A stretch of 64,000 nucleotides of DNA from Microvelia longipes (GCA_018340805.1 JACMZG010000008.1:30080259-30144258); one strand, 5' to 3'. Counted from the first letter of the stretch, positions 35,291 to 46,345 are shown. Notes: generated from the sequence alone by a model not told the origin. Translations and numbers: made by a program.

Positions 35291-36334
35291 CGAAACGTCT
35301 GATTATTCATCCAGTTAAATATGATTTCATTGTAAATTCATAAATAGTTTACTTCACTGCCAAGGATATAAATAATTTACATTTTTCTTACCGCTCATCT
35401 ATATCAACTCCTATTAATACCTGTTCATGTATTTTTAAGATATTTGTTATTTTGTTAAACTAGCCTATCAAGTAACATGTTTTACTTATGTAATAGTAAT
35501 CTTACTATAATAAATGTGTAGTGTAATTAAGTGTGCTGTCAGTGTGTAAAGCACAATAGATTACTGTTTTTAATAAATAAAATATCGTTGTTAAACCAAA
35601 GCAGAACGAGATGAGACTGTGAGAGCTAAGAGCTTACTCAGATTTATTTGATAAAGATTGATGGATGAGGGCCAAACTTTTTGGGCAAAATTGATTTTCT
35701 CTGTAAACCCAACGATAAGGTCTAATGCGTAGTGTTTATATCTGTGAATCGGTGTTTTTTTAAAGAAACAAAGTTTTTATTATTTTTCAATTTTTCTGGT
35801 AATATATTATCGATCAAGTAAAGTTATTAGTCCGTAACATTTTGTTACTTGAAGATTTATTAAAGATAAACTATTTATCTGTATGATCAGTATAAGTTTC
35901 ACAGCTTATACAACAATCTTAAAAACTTATCAACTATTTTAAAGATATAAAAAAAATATTTTTGAGAAAATAATGTTACCTACTAAACACAAAAAAATAC
36001 CGTTACAACTTAAACATATTATTAAACTTAACATTATTAAATTTTCTTAATAGTATTCTGTTTTTTGGTTTCTTTAAATGACTTTAAATTAGAAGTTTCT
36101 AAGCAGTAAGTAGTCTCTCAAGTGAATGTCAAAGCTTTTTATTACTTTGGAGATAAAAAATAATAAGTATATTTTGTAAAATGTTTACTTAATTACCCTT
36201 AGCTAATGGTGCAACATGACTCAAATAAATTAATCAATATCTCACAAAACAAAGCCAATGCAATTCCAAGATAAGTCCCTTTTAGAAATTGTTTTAGTAT
36301 TTGTTTATACTATTTTTAGAATCTAAGAAAATTT
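35291..36334. other. No gene seen
   Basis: AT-rich. Nothing recognised. Confidence 0.35.
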
Positions 36335-37135
36335 AAAATAATCGGGTACGGGGTAACTCTAAACTTTTTCTCATTATATCGGTTTTGCTAGGCTCATTTT
36401 TACTACTTTTTGCTCGTTCTCGAAGAGTAAATTCATTCGTTTTATTCCAAGGGTTCACTCATCCAGGTACTGACCTCGCTGAATGCTGTTTAACTTATAT
36501 GATCCAATAAATTCGTAGATATACTTTCAATATTAAAACAAAACCTAGTATAATTAGTTATTATGTGACTGGCTACACTTGTACCAAATTTCAACTTAAT
36601 TGGATGATTATTCGATTCTTAACAATCTTTTAAAGAAATCTATACTTTTATTCGATAAATTGAACTAATGCTGATAGTTAGATGAATCTTAGCACTTATT
36701 TATGTCTACAAGAGGGCCAAATCTCAAATCGATCAAAATATTTTTCCGCCTTTTATTATAAATTTTCGAAATTTTGCTTATTTATTATTAACGCTTAATT
36801 TCGTATAAAATATTTTCCGAATGGCACAACTAGATCTAAAGATTGATTTTTTTCCAAGTTTCATATTTCTGGCATAAATACACTACGATTATAACATTTT
36901 CAAGCACACTTATATACTTACATATGAAGACAAGATTGTGAAAACTATTCAGTACCAGTAACGGATTATTCGGGTGAATTTCGGTCTTGAATTTTAAATG
37001 AAAAGAATTCTTTCCCTATGTACCGTATAGATGAGAAAATACTTTCCCTCTGTACCGTATAGATGAGGAAATACTTTCCCTATGACCGTATAGATGAGAA
37101 AATACTTTCCCTATGTACCGTATATTTGAGAAAAG
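36335..37135 (-). mobile_element. Chimeric 5S-related element, copy D with tandem 5' end
   Basis: On the minus strand it carries the family body in order: GTGCCATTCGG, a degenerate GGCACATAAGACTAAC block, TTTTATCG and GTACAAGTGTAG. The 5S-like part (rc of 36445-36493) is GTTAAACAGCATTCAGCG, AGGTCAGTACC, TGGATGAGTGAACC and TTGGAA. The tail motifs are eroded. It ends with GTTACCCCGTACCCGATTAT. Its 5' end is a four-unit tandem array (37010-37135). Confidence 0.75.
37010..37135 (-). repeat. Four tandem copies of the element 5' end, 31-32 bp
   Basis: Units at 37010, 37042, 37074 and 37105 read (plus strand) CTTTCCCTATGTACCGTATA + GATGAGAAAATA. In element orientation each is the TTCTCATCTATACGGTACAT + AGGGAAAG block that occurs once at the 5' end of other copies. 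Confidence 0.9.
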
Positions 37136-38975
37136 ATTTTAAAAACGTTTTATTATTATTGTTACATTGACTAAAAGAACATAACATTTTGTTATAATGG
37201 AATAATTTTTAACATTTTATTGATTTAAAATCAAACAAAATTTCTATTGACATTTCACCTGTAACCTTTCTCAGGTTTTTCAATATTGACTAAATAATAT
37301 GGAGCGAAAAACCTGGGAATGCTTTCCGGGTATGATTCAAGCAAATATAACGGTTGAGTTGGCAACCATTTGCTTTTACCTTTAGATTACACGAAAGGTT
37401 AAACAGAAGGCTGCTAAAATGTCAGTTTGAAGGATAATGCGTCCCTCTAGAAACAAAAAAAACGGACTTGGCATCACAAAAATTACTTTTTAAATTTATA
37501 CGACTGTGTACACTCCTTGGTTAGTTCACCTTTAATAACAATATTGGCGATAATTAATTTGATTTTTATAATAATAAGACACGGGCGTTACCCATTACAA
37601 AACAATTTTATTATTAATACTGTATCATTATTATTATTATTCTAACTAGTATTTGCTTTATTGATTTATATTCAATTTCAAGTTAATAAATCTTAACCTA
37701 CTTTTATTTATTTGTTGTATACCTTGCGATATGATTAAAACAAGTCATACTGTATAGATTATATAAAATGAACTAAAAACGGCTTATTGTCCTTTCTGGC
37801 GTTTTTTATATCGACCTTACTTTGTTAAGAAGGCGTTGAATATTAAAATAAAGTTGATACATAATTTAAAACAGCGCGTTCGTATAAATGTATTCTTTTA
37901 ATAAACCCATCGAAAAAGTAAAGCTCTTTTGATTAATTAGTGAAATCTTCCCTTTGATTTTTAATTATTTCCTGATTGAAAATCAGGAAATAAATTATGT
38001 TATTTGCTATAATGTTTTAGTAAACAAAATTAGAGCAAATTACATATTCACCAGTAAAATAATGGCGATCAGGGATCGACCAATGCTTGATTGTTAAAAC
38101 TTAACTATACTGTACTGCTGTTTTTTTTATTAACCTTATTTTTTATATTTGAAGACCATTAATATTTCTTCTTCAGGGTAATATAGTTTTTATCTTTTAG
38201 TTTTTACAAGCTCTTTATAGTTTATGTTATTAAATTGTGTTTTGCTGGGTAACCTTTATCCTATAGGTATTTTATTAACTTTAAACTCAAAACTTTACTA
38301 TAAAAGTTACAATTTTCTATTTAGAGCTAAATATTCTATTAATACTGTACTATTATTATTTTTAATTATATTATTAATAATAAAATAAATAATAATAATA
38401 AATAAATATTATTATTCTAACCAGTATTTGCCTTATTGGTTTATATTCAATAAACCAAAAAATAATTAATAGGGGGTACTTAAAAAAGCCTCAACAAAAC
38501 TACTTATAATTAACTAAAATTACCGTGATTTTCAATCCAAAACAGGTTGTTTTTTATTTATTTCTAATTTAAAAAATATTTTTTAATATTCATATTTTTT
38601 AAACTCTCCCCCTGTGCAAAATGTCGTACTCACTTGTCTCTCTTGCAGAGAGTAAAACTGTACTTAGTGGTACTAGGGTGTTTGGTTGTTGTCGGTAATG
38701 AGAAGCAGTAAACTCGCTTTACATATAGGAGAAGCACCATTCATTGAACTGAACTTGTTCCTTGTTAAACCCGCTAAGTAACTTTTAGAAACCTGGCTAA
38801 AAAAGGCCCTAAAACTTAACTAGCACGATTTTGCTGGTCGCAGACCACAAAAAATGTTCATTAATAGACTAATTAAAAAAAATTAAAATCTTTTAATTAA
38901 AATATATTCAATTAAATGCCATTCTTTAAGAACCTTGTTAGTGTTCTGACCGGTGAATGTCATTTAAATAAAAAT
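37136..38975. other. AT-rich sequence with one hairpin, no gene seen
   Basis: A perfect 13-bp hairpin lies at 37965-37993 (TTATTTCCTGATT / AATCAGGAAATAA, loop GAA). Nothing else recognised. Confidence 0.4.
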
Positions 38976-38980
38976 CTTAA

Positions 38981-39250
38981 TACTTAAGTATCTTAGAGGC
39001 TAACTATCCCGTGTGTAGGCATTATGAGGAGACAGCCTTTCACCTGCTAGCAGAGTGTGAGGCTTATACTTCGTACCCACATATTTGGCGTTGGGCTCTT
39101 GTATATAGAGGGGCATTCTTTTCTGAGTTAGAGCAATATCCTCTAATATACCATCCTTTCCAAGAGGAATACAGGCTTGCAAGAAGGGCACTGGTTATGT
39201 GGCCTATTAGCCTGGATTTGCCTCCCCACCCTATTACCACCACTACTACT
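38981..39250 (+). pseudogene. Non-LTR retrotransposon C-terminal remnant (zinc-knuckle region)
   Basis: Reading through from ~38981, the frame gives ...ANYPVCRHYEETAFHLLAEC, followed by ~60 residues rich in aromatic and charged residues (PHIWRWAL, LARRALVMW) and a stop at ~39346. The C-R-x-(C)...E-E-T-x-x-H-x-L-x-x-C pattern is the Cys/His motif after the RNase H domain in Jockey/I-like non-LTR polyproteins. The second Cys is Tyr here. Reverse transcriptase and RNase H are not found upstream, as expected for a short 5'-truncated copy. It is joined directly to chimeric-family sequence from ~39280. Function is lost; a host gene is unlikely. Confidence 0.6.
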
Positions 39251-39279
39251 AGTATTAATATTTTCCTTACCACATATAT

Positions 39280-39640
39280 AGAAAGTGTATTGTGTTTTCT
39301 CTATAAATCCGAAACCGAGATTTACCATAATTATCATAATTTGTGATTTTAAATGGTTTTCATTATACTGTTTGTGTTGCTGTGTTTATAGTAGAGAGTG
39401 AAACTTGCACAAAAGTCATACTCAAGGTCTAGTAGAGCTATCAGGAAGTTATATGTTTCTAACCACACATTGTTGTCATCAAAATTTTAAAAATCAAAAA
39501 TTTAACCTATCAAGTTAAAGTTTGGCACACATATGCATCTATAAATGTTAAATTGATCATTTTCATGTACTTATCTACCTTGTCCTATAGCTTTTCTACT
39601 TTTTGACGTACGACATAATCACATCGTCAGAGAGCGTAAC
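39280..39640 (+). mobile_element. Chimeric-family relative (subfamily 2), 5' part
   Basis: AGTGTATTGTGTTTTCTCTA, TAAATCCGAAACCGAGATTT and TAATTATCATAA match the family 5' block. It then follows the 57.9-kb copy: AGGTCTAGT(A/T)GAG, GCTATCAGGA, TTAACCTATCAAGTTAAAG and TCTATAAATGTTAAATTGAT. No 5S part is present. Confidence 0.5.
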
Positions 39641-40590
39641 ACAAAAGCACTAATAGTAGAATCTCTATAACTCACAAACTCATTTGTCCTTTGGAAATTC
39701 GCCGAAAGATTGAAATAAAAAAAAAGTATTAATAATTCAAAACTTATTTAACAAAAATTTGAAAACTTTAAATTATGTATCTACATAGAACGCCAATCAT
39801 GCTGGATACTTAGGGAGAGGGTATAAATAAATAATCAGGGAATAAACTAAAATGTAAAAACATAACTTTGTAACTAAGTTAAATTTTCATGAAAGTGTAA
39901 TTTTTAAAAAATACACTTCTTGTATTTTATATAGATTTTAGATTGAAAGCGATTTTTCATAATTATTATAAGCCATGGTATAAAAGCTGTGAAGAGGAAA
40001 TTGAGATAGAGGCTTATTTAAAATTCAGCTTGTATCTAGGCTTGCTTAACATACCTCTTTTATTCGAAAACGCTGTTAGCTGGGGATTTCCTAATTTAAG
40101 AGTTTTTCATCGTGAAAATAGGCTTTAATTAGGCTCTTTGGCTTGTCCAGGGAGGAGCGATGCAGTGATGAATAATTCAACCATCCCCCCCACTCATCTT
40201 TATCTTTTGATGAGATTGCCTGATACTAATTTCAATATACAGAAAATTCCTGTATTACTAAACAGCCTATTGAAATTATAGGTTATTTTTAAAAATCTGT
40301 GTATATTTCTTCTTTAATTTTTTATTACTAATAAATTCTTACTTTATTACTAGGTTCAATTTGTAGTTTCTTCTTGTTCCTTATTATAATAAAAATCTGA
40401 ATTCTGATTTAAAAAAAAACGTAATTTTCTATTTCTTTTAAAAATTTGTTAGAAAATAGAAAAGGTATGTACTAATACAGTAAAACGTGCACCAATGATA
40501 CAAGTTTAAAATAGTGTTTATTTCTGAACCTTTGTTTATAAAAACAATAATTATTGCACGGTTGCTACAATAATAATTTGCTTATAAATT
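39641..40590. other. No gene seen
   Basis: CTTTGGAAATTCGCCGAAAG at ~39693 is a variant of the motif found next to (TA)n tracts. A 61-codon ORF (39943-40128) is unsupported. Confidence 0.35.
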
Positions 40591-40832
40591 AATACAGAAG
40601 GCCTTCATCCTCTTGGCACGATAAAACAATTTTTTGAATTTTATGTTTTTTGAAATTTTTGGTTAGTAATTATTATAGGCTAATGACGTCATAAATATTT
40701 CATAAACAAGAGGGTTTGGGACATTAACAAGGACGGTTTTTGTACCAACATTCATTTTGATCCGTAAAAGCGTTCGAAAGATATCGTCACCATAGCATCT
40801 AGTAACAAAATCTGGCACACACACATATTTAT

Positions 40833-40894
<62 letters not shown>

Positions 40895-41000
40895 CATTAT
40901 ATCAGTAAACGCCACACAAAAATCAACTTCCCCCCCTCCCCTTTTATCATTTTTCATTGAAAAGTCGTTAAAAGAATATAATATGTATTTTCTTAATATT
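40590..41000. repeat. Dispersed repeat containing a (TA)n tract
   Basis: TTAATGACGTCAT-like sequence, GGGACATTAACAAGGA and GGCACACACACATA precede a TA tract (40834-40895). TTCATTGAAAAGTCGTTAAA follows. The GGGACATTAACAAGGA block recurs in reverse at ~52001-52016 (TCCTTGTTAATGTCCC), also beside a CA/TA tract. Confidence 0.5.
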
Positions 41001-41380
41001 TTACCCACTATGTTTTTAATCATGGGCCATCTTCATAGTCTGGATTTTTAAATTTAAGTAATTAAAAAATTATTTTAAAAAAAATTAGTCATAGTTATGT
41101 TTATAAAAATACACTTTAATTTATCATTTAATAACATCGTACATCATAATTTAATTGCAAGTATTTTTCTAAAAAGTTTTGACTTTTCTTTAAATTTATA
41201 TAAATTTATTTATATTCCGAGACGCCATGTTGCTATGTGCCCAAAGTAAAATTATTTCCTCAGATACGACTTATATTAAACAGTTTTCATTCAAAGCTAG
41301 CACACATCGTTCTTTATGATAATTCATTTTCACGTTATGTTATTTTTTTTATTATAATGACTTAAAGTTTAAAAAAAAAG
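41001..41380. other. No gene seen
   Basis: AT-rich. It contains the A-run at 41371-41379 that acts as the T-run terminator for the minus-strand tRNA gene. Confidence 0.4.
41371..41379 (-). terminator. RNA polymerase III T-run terminator of tRNA-Cys
   Basis: Nine consecutive A on the plus strand (T on the minus strand) starting 4 nt after the tRNA 3' end. Standard Pol III termination signal. Confidence 0.9.
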
Positions 41381-41383
41381 TAT

Positions 41384-41455
41384 AGGGGGCACCCGGGTTT
41401 GAACCGGGGACCTCTCGATCTGCAGTCGAATGCTCTACCACTGAGCTATACCCCC
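41384..41455 (-). tRNA. tRNA-Cys (GCA)
   Basis: 72 nt including the discriminator base U. The minus strand folds as a full cloverleaf: acceptor GGGGGTA / TGCCCCC (one T-G pair), D arm GCTC-AGTGGTA-GAGC, anticodon stem TTCGA / TCGAG with loop CTGCAGA (anticodon GCA), variable AGGTC, and T arm CCCGG-TTCAAAC-CCGGG. Box A (TAGCTCAGTGG) and box B (GGTTCAAACCC) are intact. No intron, and no encoded CCA, as normal for eukaryotes. A T-run of nine bases follows 4 nt downstream on the minus strand (rc of 41371-41379), a strong RNA polymerase III terminator. It decodes UGC/UGU cysteine codons in cytosolic translation. This is the only intact cellular gene I can support in the window. Confidence 0.97.
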
Positions 41456-41573
41456 TACTTTAATCTGTTTCAAAAAGCATTAGTACTTAAGTGGTGACAC
41501 TTGCAATGATAAAGTTTTCCGATAAACTACTGCCAACACATTTACACAAGTTTTATACTAATGTGTTCTATGG

Positions 41574-41670
41574 CAGGGATACGCAAACTTTATAGCCCCG
41601 CGGACCCCCTTTAAAAATAAATGGTACTTGGCGGACTCATATCCATCTTGCTGCCCCCCCCCCACTAATA
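41574..41670. mobile_element. Possible hAT-like terminal fragment
   Basis: CAGGGATACGCAAACTTTAT with a GC-rich CCCCGCGGACCCCC block resembles the 5' end of hAT-type transposons (CAGGG...CAAACTTT...CGCGG). No matching opposite terminus was found nearby. It lies ~120 bp upstream of the tRNA gene on that gene's 5' side. Confidence 0.35.
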
Positions 41671-41904
41671 AATTCAATTACTTGCATTCATCGCTAATTT
41701 TTTTTACTAACGTCATATATTTTGCCTCACGAAGCCGCTTTATAGATTTAGCTTAAGCTGTAGCTTTTTCAGCATATAACATCTTGAAAAATGATTGTAT
41801 AGTTTATTAATTTGATTTTATTAAGCTTAATCAGATGTAACAGTTTATAAACAAATCGCTATGATAAATTTAAAAAAAATACAGTAAACTCTTTTTTAGA
41901 CTTA

Positions 41905-42121
41905 AAATAGAATGGTCATTTATTAGACAAAAGAAATAATAAAAACTCCATTTAAACAGTAAACTCCATTTAGGCTCATCCCGAATATTTTATTGTTTAC
42001 TTCAACAAATATAAAATAGACTAAATAGCCATTTATTAGATAAAAGAAACAAAAAATATTTAAATTGTAAACTCTATTTAGGCTCATCCCAAATATTTTA
42101 TTGTTTACTACAACAAATATA
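41905..42121. repeat. Two-copy tandem repeat, ~107 bp
   Basis: Each copy has ATTTATTAGA(C/T)AAAAGAAA, TAAACTC(C/T)ATTTAGGCTC and ATCCC(G/A)AATATTTTATTG + TTTACT, then CAACAAATATA. A 69-codon minus-strand ORF merely reads through the repeat twice. Confidence 0.8.
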
Positions 42122-42869
42122 TCGTGCGCCAAATCTTATTAAATTTTACAATTTTAATTTTCTTAACTCAGCCTTTTTACTGTATTAAACTTTCATTTTA
42201 GCAGCATAATATGAAAATTTACTGTTTATTGTTCCAGTTTAACCTAACTTTTAATGTTTTGGTGTATACAGCTATATCTGCATTATACTAGTTAGAATTT
42301 ATTTCAGTATCATTTCTTTATAATATTTAGGCATTTGAACTGAGTTATGAGTAAGTTTATGGTTATGTAGTGCTTAAACAATGACTATGAGAAAAGTTTT
42401 AAGATTTACTAAGGAATGTGCTTTGTTAAGTAGCGTCTCTTAATGTTTATGAACTATTAAGTTCTTTAGTCTGGCGTTAAAGGAATATTTGTACCCTTTT
42501 ATCATGTTAGGTATGAGTTATGTATTAGATAAATGTTCGCTTTAGCGCGTCCTGTTTGTAAAAAGTCGATAATAAAGTAGGTAGTTTTACCAAAGAGTAT
42601 GTCTGACATCCGTTTCAGAGGTCCCTGCTGTTATATTGTATGTATTATATATATATATGCGTGTGTGTGTATTACCAGCCGTCAACTACAAGTGTAAAAC
42701 AACCATTTTATAAGAAAATGATCCCTATTGACGTCATCACCTACTTTGCTGTTACCAAGATGTTTAAAAATAGGTAGAAATTAGTGTATAGTAGTTTTTT
42801 ATGTTAAATCTTAAGTCTGTTTTCTGTTAAATCTGCAGAAAATTTAAACGACCTTAAATCTGCAGAAAA
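42122..42869. other. AT-rich sequence, no gene seen
   Basis: A short TA/TG microsatellite lies at ~42645-42671. Nothing else recognised. Confidence 0.4.
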
Positions 42870-43640
42870 ATCCGTCAGACATTAATAGAAAAGATCTTCG
42901 AGGAATGGTCGAAATACAAATGGCAAGGCGTTGGCGTCAAACTAAGTTAAAAATTAATTTCTAACAAATATATTTCTGAAAGAAAAGTCCTTACAGGTTC
43001 AGAATGGGTTAATGCTATCAAGCTTAATACCAATTACGCTCCTGTTTGAGGAGTACCTGGCAATCAGTCTCCAGGAGATGTTGGGTCCCTCTGCCGCAAA
43101 CGTGGTAGGGAGAATGAAACACCAGCACATGTGCTGGGAAAATGCCCTAATAACATGCTCTTGGTGACTAGGCGCCACCATAACGTCAAGCATATGATAA
43201 CTGAAGCCTTAAAGGAAAGATATATATTTGTTATGACGAGGTATTTGCCATAGACTCTCCGATGGATCTCCAAGGTATTCCGACATCATTGCGTTTCATC
43301 CAAGCAATAAAACTGCTTTAATAGTCGAACCTACCATAAGGTATGAAACGAATGATCCGAAACAAGCCGAGGAGGTTCATAAGGAAAAATGTAAAATTTA
43401 TGGGAAATGTGTAAATTACTATAAAGAAAAATTTAGAGAAGCTCACAGAGAAAGAGAATACCAAATTTACGGACTTTGGTTTGGTTCTAGAAGAACCATT
43501 CCACAAAAAACTAAATTATTTTTTGACAAGATCGGCATCGATCAAAATTTTTTTAGACTCCTGGGTGAAAATGTAATTTTAGACTCCCTAGGTATTATAA
43601 ATAACCATATTTACTAATCATATCATATCATATCATATTA
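42870..43640 (+). pseudogene. R2-like non-LTR retrotransposon, broken C-terminal part with tail
   Basis: Translating across frames gives blocks of one protein family in the expected order: IEKIFEEWSKYKWQGVGVKL; SNKYISERKVLTGSEWVNAI; a Cys/His block (LCRKRGRENETPAHVLGKCP) followed by RRHHNVKHMI; YDEVFAIDS; and an open final segment (~43284-43617) with DIIAFHPSNKTALIVEPTIRYE, then YQIYGLWFGSRRTI, ending LGIINNHIY-stop. The order fits the C-terminus of non-LTR elements with a restriction-like (PD-(D/E)xK) endonuclease. Breaks: stop codons near 42947 and 43049, a frameshift near 43250, and CRxC changed to CRKR. After the stop (43615-43617) comes a tail of four TCATA units. Reverse transcriptase is absent (5' truncation). 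Recognition is from memory of the family, without a search. Confidence 0.75.
43618..43640 (+). repeat. (TCATA)n 3' tail of the retrotransposon remnant
   Basis: About four TCATA units directly after the ORF stop. Short simple-repeat tails are common at the 3' ends of poly(A)-less non-LTR elements. Confidence 0.75.
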
Positions 43641-45478
43641 TTTGTAGTTTTAATTGTAGTTTTGTTGTTCTTTAGAATATTTATTAATTTTTGTTTTTAA
43701 GAATATTGATTATACCAGAAAATAAATTTCATAACAAGTCTTGGTGTCTTTCTAGTGACAATAATTACTCTGCTTTCTGTCATACTAATACTTTTTTTTA
43801 TCAAGTATTTCAAAAAAATCACATTTATACAAATATTTAAAAGAAATCAAGTTTTTCGTTGAAGCGTTATTTAAAATCTAGAAGTGCGTGTAACATCCTT
43901 ATTTGTGGGCGAAGCATTTATCAAAAATGAGGTCATTAAAAACTGAAATACTATCTGTCTTGCGCTCTAGTTTGTCTTTATAATTTTAAATCTTCTAAAC
44001 AAGATTTTAATTGTATTAATTTCACGTATTATTTATTGGAATATTAATGATTACAGTGATGCCATATTTCAAGGGAAGTGATTAGCTTTGCTGGAAATGA
44101 CGTTTAATTTTTGTTGGTAGACCTTGGCATTAAACTGGTTACGCCCTGGTATTATAATTCATATTTTCAATATTAGATGATCTGACCGTATCAGCCTTTT
44201 GAAGACTCCTGAACTGGACCTAATCATCTAATCCGTGTCTCGCTCCCCTTGTTCTTACTGGGTTAGTTTCTGTGCCACACGTTTTTTTTTAACATTTCTT
44301 TTTATAATAGATAGATCTTTTTTATCTTCAATAATAATTCACTATTTACAGAATAATGAATGATGCTGATATAAATACCGTAGCATTTGGGATTCTGGGT
44401 TGCAGCGATTATTTCAACTCTCTTTCCTTTACTAAATGCATAGAATTGTATGCACCTTATTTTTTATAATTTATTTGCACGGATAATTAGAAAATGAAAA
44501 GGGTAAAATGCTCCAGTTCTACTCTGGATTATTAATCGCTTAAGGTCTGGTTTAAACCTTGGCATTGCACAACCCCAAGTTCAATCAATTAGTCATACAT
44601 AAATGCATTAACTGATATTTATGATTTTTACTTTAACTAATATGCCTTAAAAGGTAATATTTTCAAGGCTGATCAATTATTACAAAAAATCGCTTTGTAC
44701 TTTTTATACGAAAAATATTCAATTTAACTTGTTTATGTTTATTAATTAGTAACGGCAATATTGGTAGATGTTTTTATGAAGTATGAAGGAATAATGCTTG
44801 GTCAGTATTTATAAGAAAAGTTTATTTTCGTGCCAAATGCTTCCTCAAAGTATTTAGCTTTGGTCCATTGCTTCCTTTTTTTTAATATTTTCTGTAATCT
44901 ATCATTTCCCAAGTGTTTCTTACAGGAAATTGAAAATATAATATTCATGACATTCCTCAGTTTGCAATGACATTTCAGGGAATATCTGTAATTTTGTTGA
45001 CCTAAACCATTTTCTAGGGGTCCAAGTGATTATTTTTCATTTAAATCCTATAAAATATTTTCTCCAGTTCTGGGCAGAGTGAAAGAATGTTTCTCTTTTT
45101 GACAAAATTTTTATTGATTTTATTTTCAAATTATAAATGCCTAGGTTGTTTGATAAGTTTCTAGAACGGGCTTTATGGACATATATAAAAGTCAAGCTTG
45201 GTTCAGACTGTCGTTCGTAAAATATTATCTACGTGTTTCCCCCACTCTAACCGCAATAAATATTACATTGCATTATTATTCTTACATTATTATACGTTCA
45301 TAATTATACATAGGATTATACATACATTTTCTATACATTTCTTAAAATTTTACAAGTGTAAAGCAATTCTTATGGATGTGGAAAAAATAGATACTCCTTC
45401 TATCTATAGATTATAATGATAAGAAGTAGTTTCTACCTTGAATTATTTCTTTTAACATGAATGAATTTCCATTATTTG
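43641..45478. other. AT-rich sequence, no gene seen
   Basis: A short inverted repeat ATTAGATGAT / ATCATCTAAT at ~44173 and ~44222. A 72-codon ORF (45198-45416) is unsupported. Confidence 0.4.
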
Positions 45479-46345
45479 CTTTTCCTCATTTACACCATAG
45501 GTCTATAGGAAAAGTATTGTGTTTGCAAAATAAATCCTAATCCGAGATGTCACCGGAATTATGTCTCAGTGTTTTTAAGGCCTCTAAGTGGTTTTCAAAA
45601 AGATTTTTGTGTGTGTCTGTTATCTCGTAGTGCCCAGTGTATTTAGCTAGAGAGTTAAAACTTTGTACAAAAATCAGTCTACCACTATAGTTGTGCTATT
45701 CGGAAAATATTTTTGACGTCATTAACCCGCAATAATGACTTAGCAAATGTTTCGAAAAATCATAAAACGCGGAAATATGATACGATCCGATTGAAATGTG
45801 GCACGTATGTAGCCATGTATAAGACTAACATATGTGCTTAGTTGCAATCGAATCGTATCGTTTTTCAGTGTTTTATGATTTTTCGAAATTTTTGCTAAGT
45901 CATTATTGCGGGTTAATGACGTCATAAAAAATATTTTCCGAATAGCACAACTATAGCGGTAGACTGATGTTTGTACAAAATTATTAGCATTAGTTTAATT
46001 TTTATCGAATGACTTGTATAAATTCTTTAAATAAATTGTAATAATTCGTAAAATGATCCAATTGAGTTTAAATTCAGAACAAGTGTATATCTATACGTAA
46101 TAAATAAGTTTCGTTTTAATACAAGTTTATCTATGATTTATGTTGGGTCAAAAAAGTTGGGCAGCGTCAGTGCCTGGATGGGTGACCTGTGGGAATGAAA
46201 CGAATGTATTAACTATTTGAGGACGAGCGAAGCGAGTCAGTAGACGGGTGCAGTATAAATTTACTAACTTGTATATTCTGAGGACGAGCGAAGCGAGTCT
46301 GAAGTAGAATGGATGAGCGTAGCGTGATCCTCATAATTCTTTATG
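45479..46345 (+). mobile_element. Chimeric 5S-related element, copy E with internal palindrome
   Basis: Starts CTTTTCCTCATTTACACCAT, ATAGGAAAAGTATTGTGTTT. The body runs as in copy C but is duplicated in inverted orientation at 45662-45979. The 5S-like part (46155-46197) lacks the GCATCGAGCGAG section: GTTGGGCAGCGTCAGTGCC, TGGATGGGTGACC, GTGGGAATGAAAC. Two intact tail motifs (GACGAGCGAAGCGAGTC at ~46222 and ~46283) and the third form (GGATGAGCGTAGCG at ~46311) follow. Confidence 0.8.
45662..45979. repeat. ~140-bp inverted duplication inside copy E
   Basis: Arms 45662-45798 and 45842-45979 are near-perfect inverted copies. Both contain TTTGTACAAA, AGTCTACC, TATAGTTGTGCTATTCGGAA, TGACGTCATTAACCCGCAAT and CGAAAAATCATAAAAC. 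The ~45-bp spacer (CACGTATGTAGCCATGTATA, AGACTAACATATGTGC) occurs once, in normal orientation. Confidence 0.9.

Noticed and set aside
34843..35343. Two ORFs over a tandem repeat
   Set aside because: The frames are carried by the repeat units, and copy-length differences shift the frame.
39064..39337. Minus-strand ORFs opposite the LINE remnant
   Set aside because: Shadows of the plus-strand zinc-knuckle frame.
41574..42631. Complete hAT element between CAGGGATACG and GAGGTCCCTG
   Set aside because: The terminal sequences agree for only about five bases and no 8-bp duplication matches.
42999..43506. Minus-strand ORFs opposite the R2-like remnant
   Set aside because: Shadows of the plus-strand retrotransposon frame, which has recognisable motifs.
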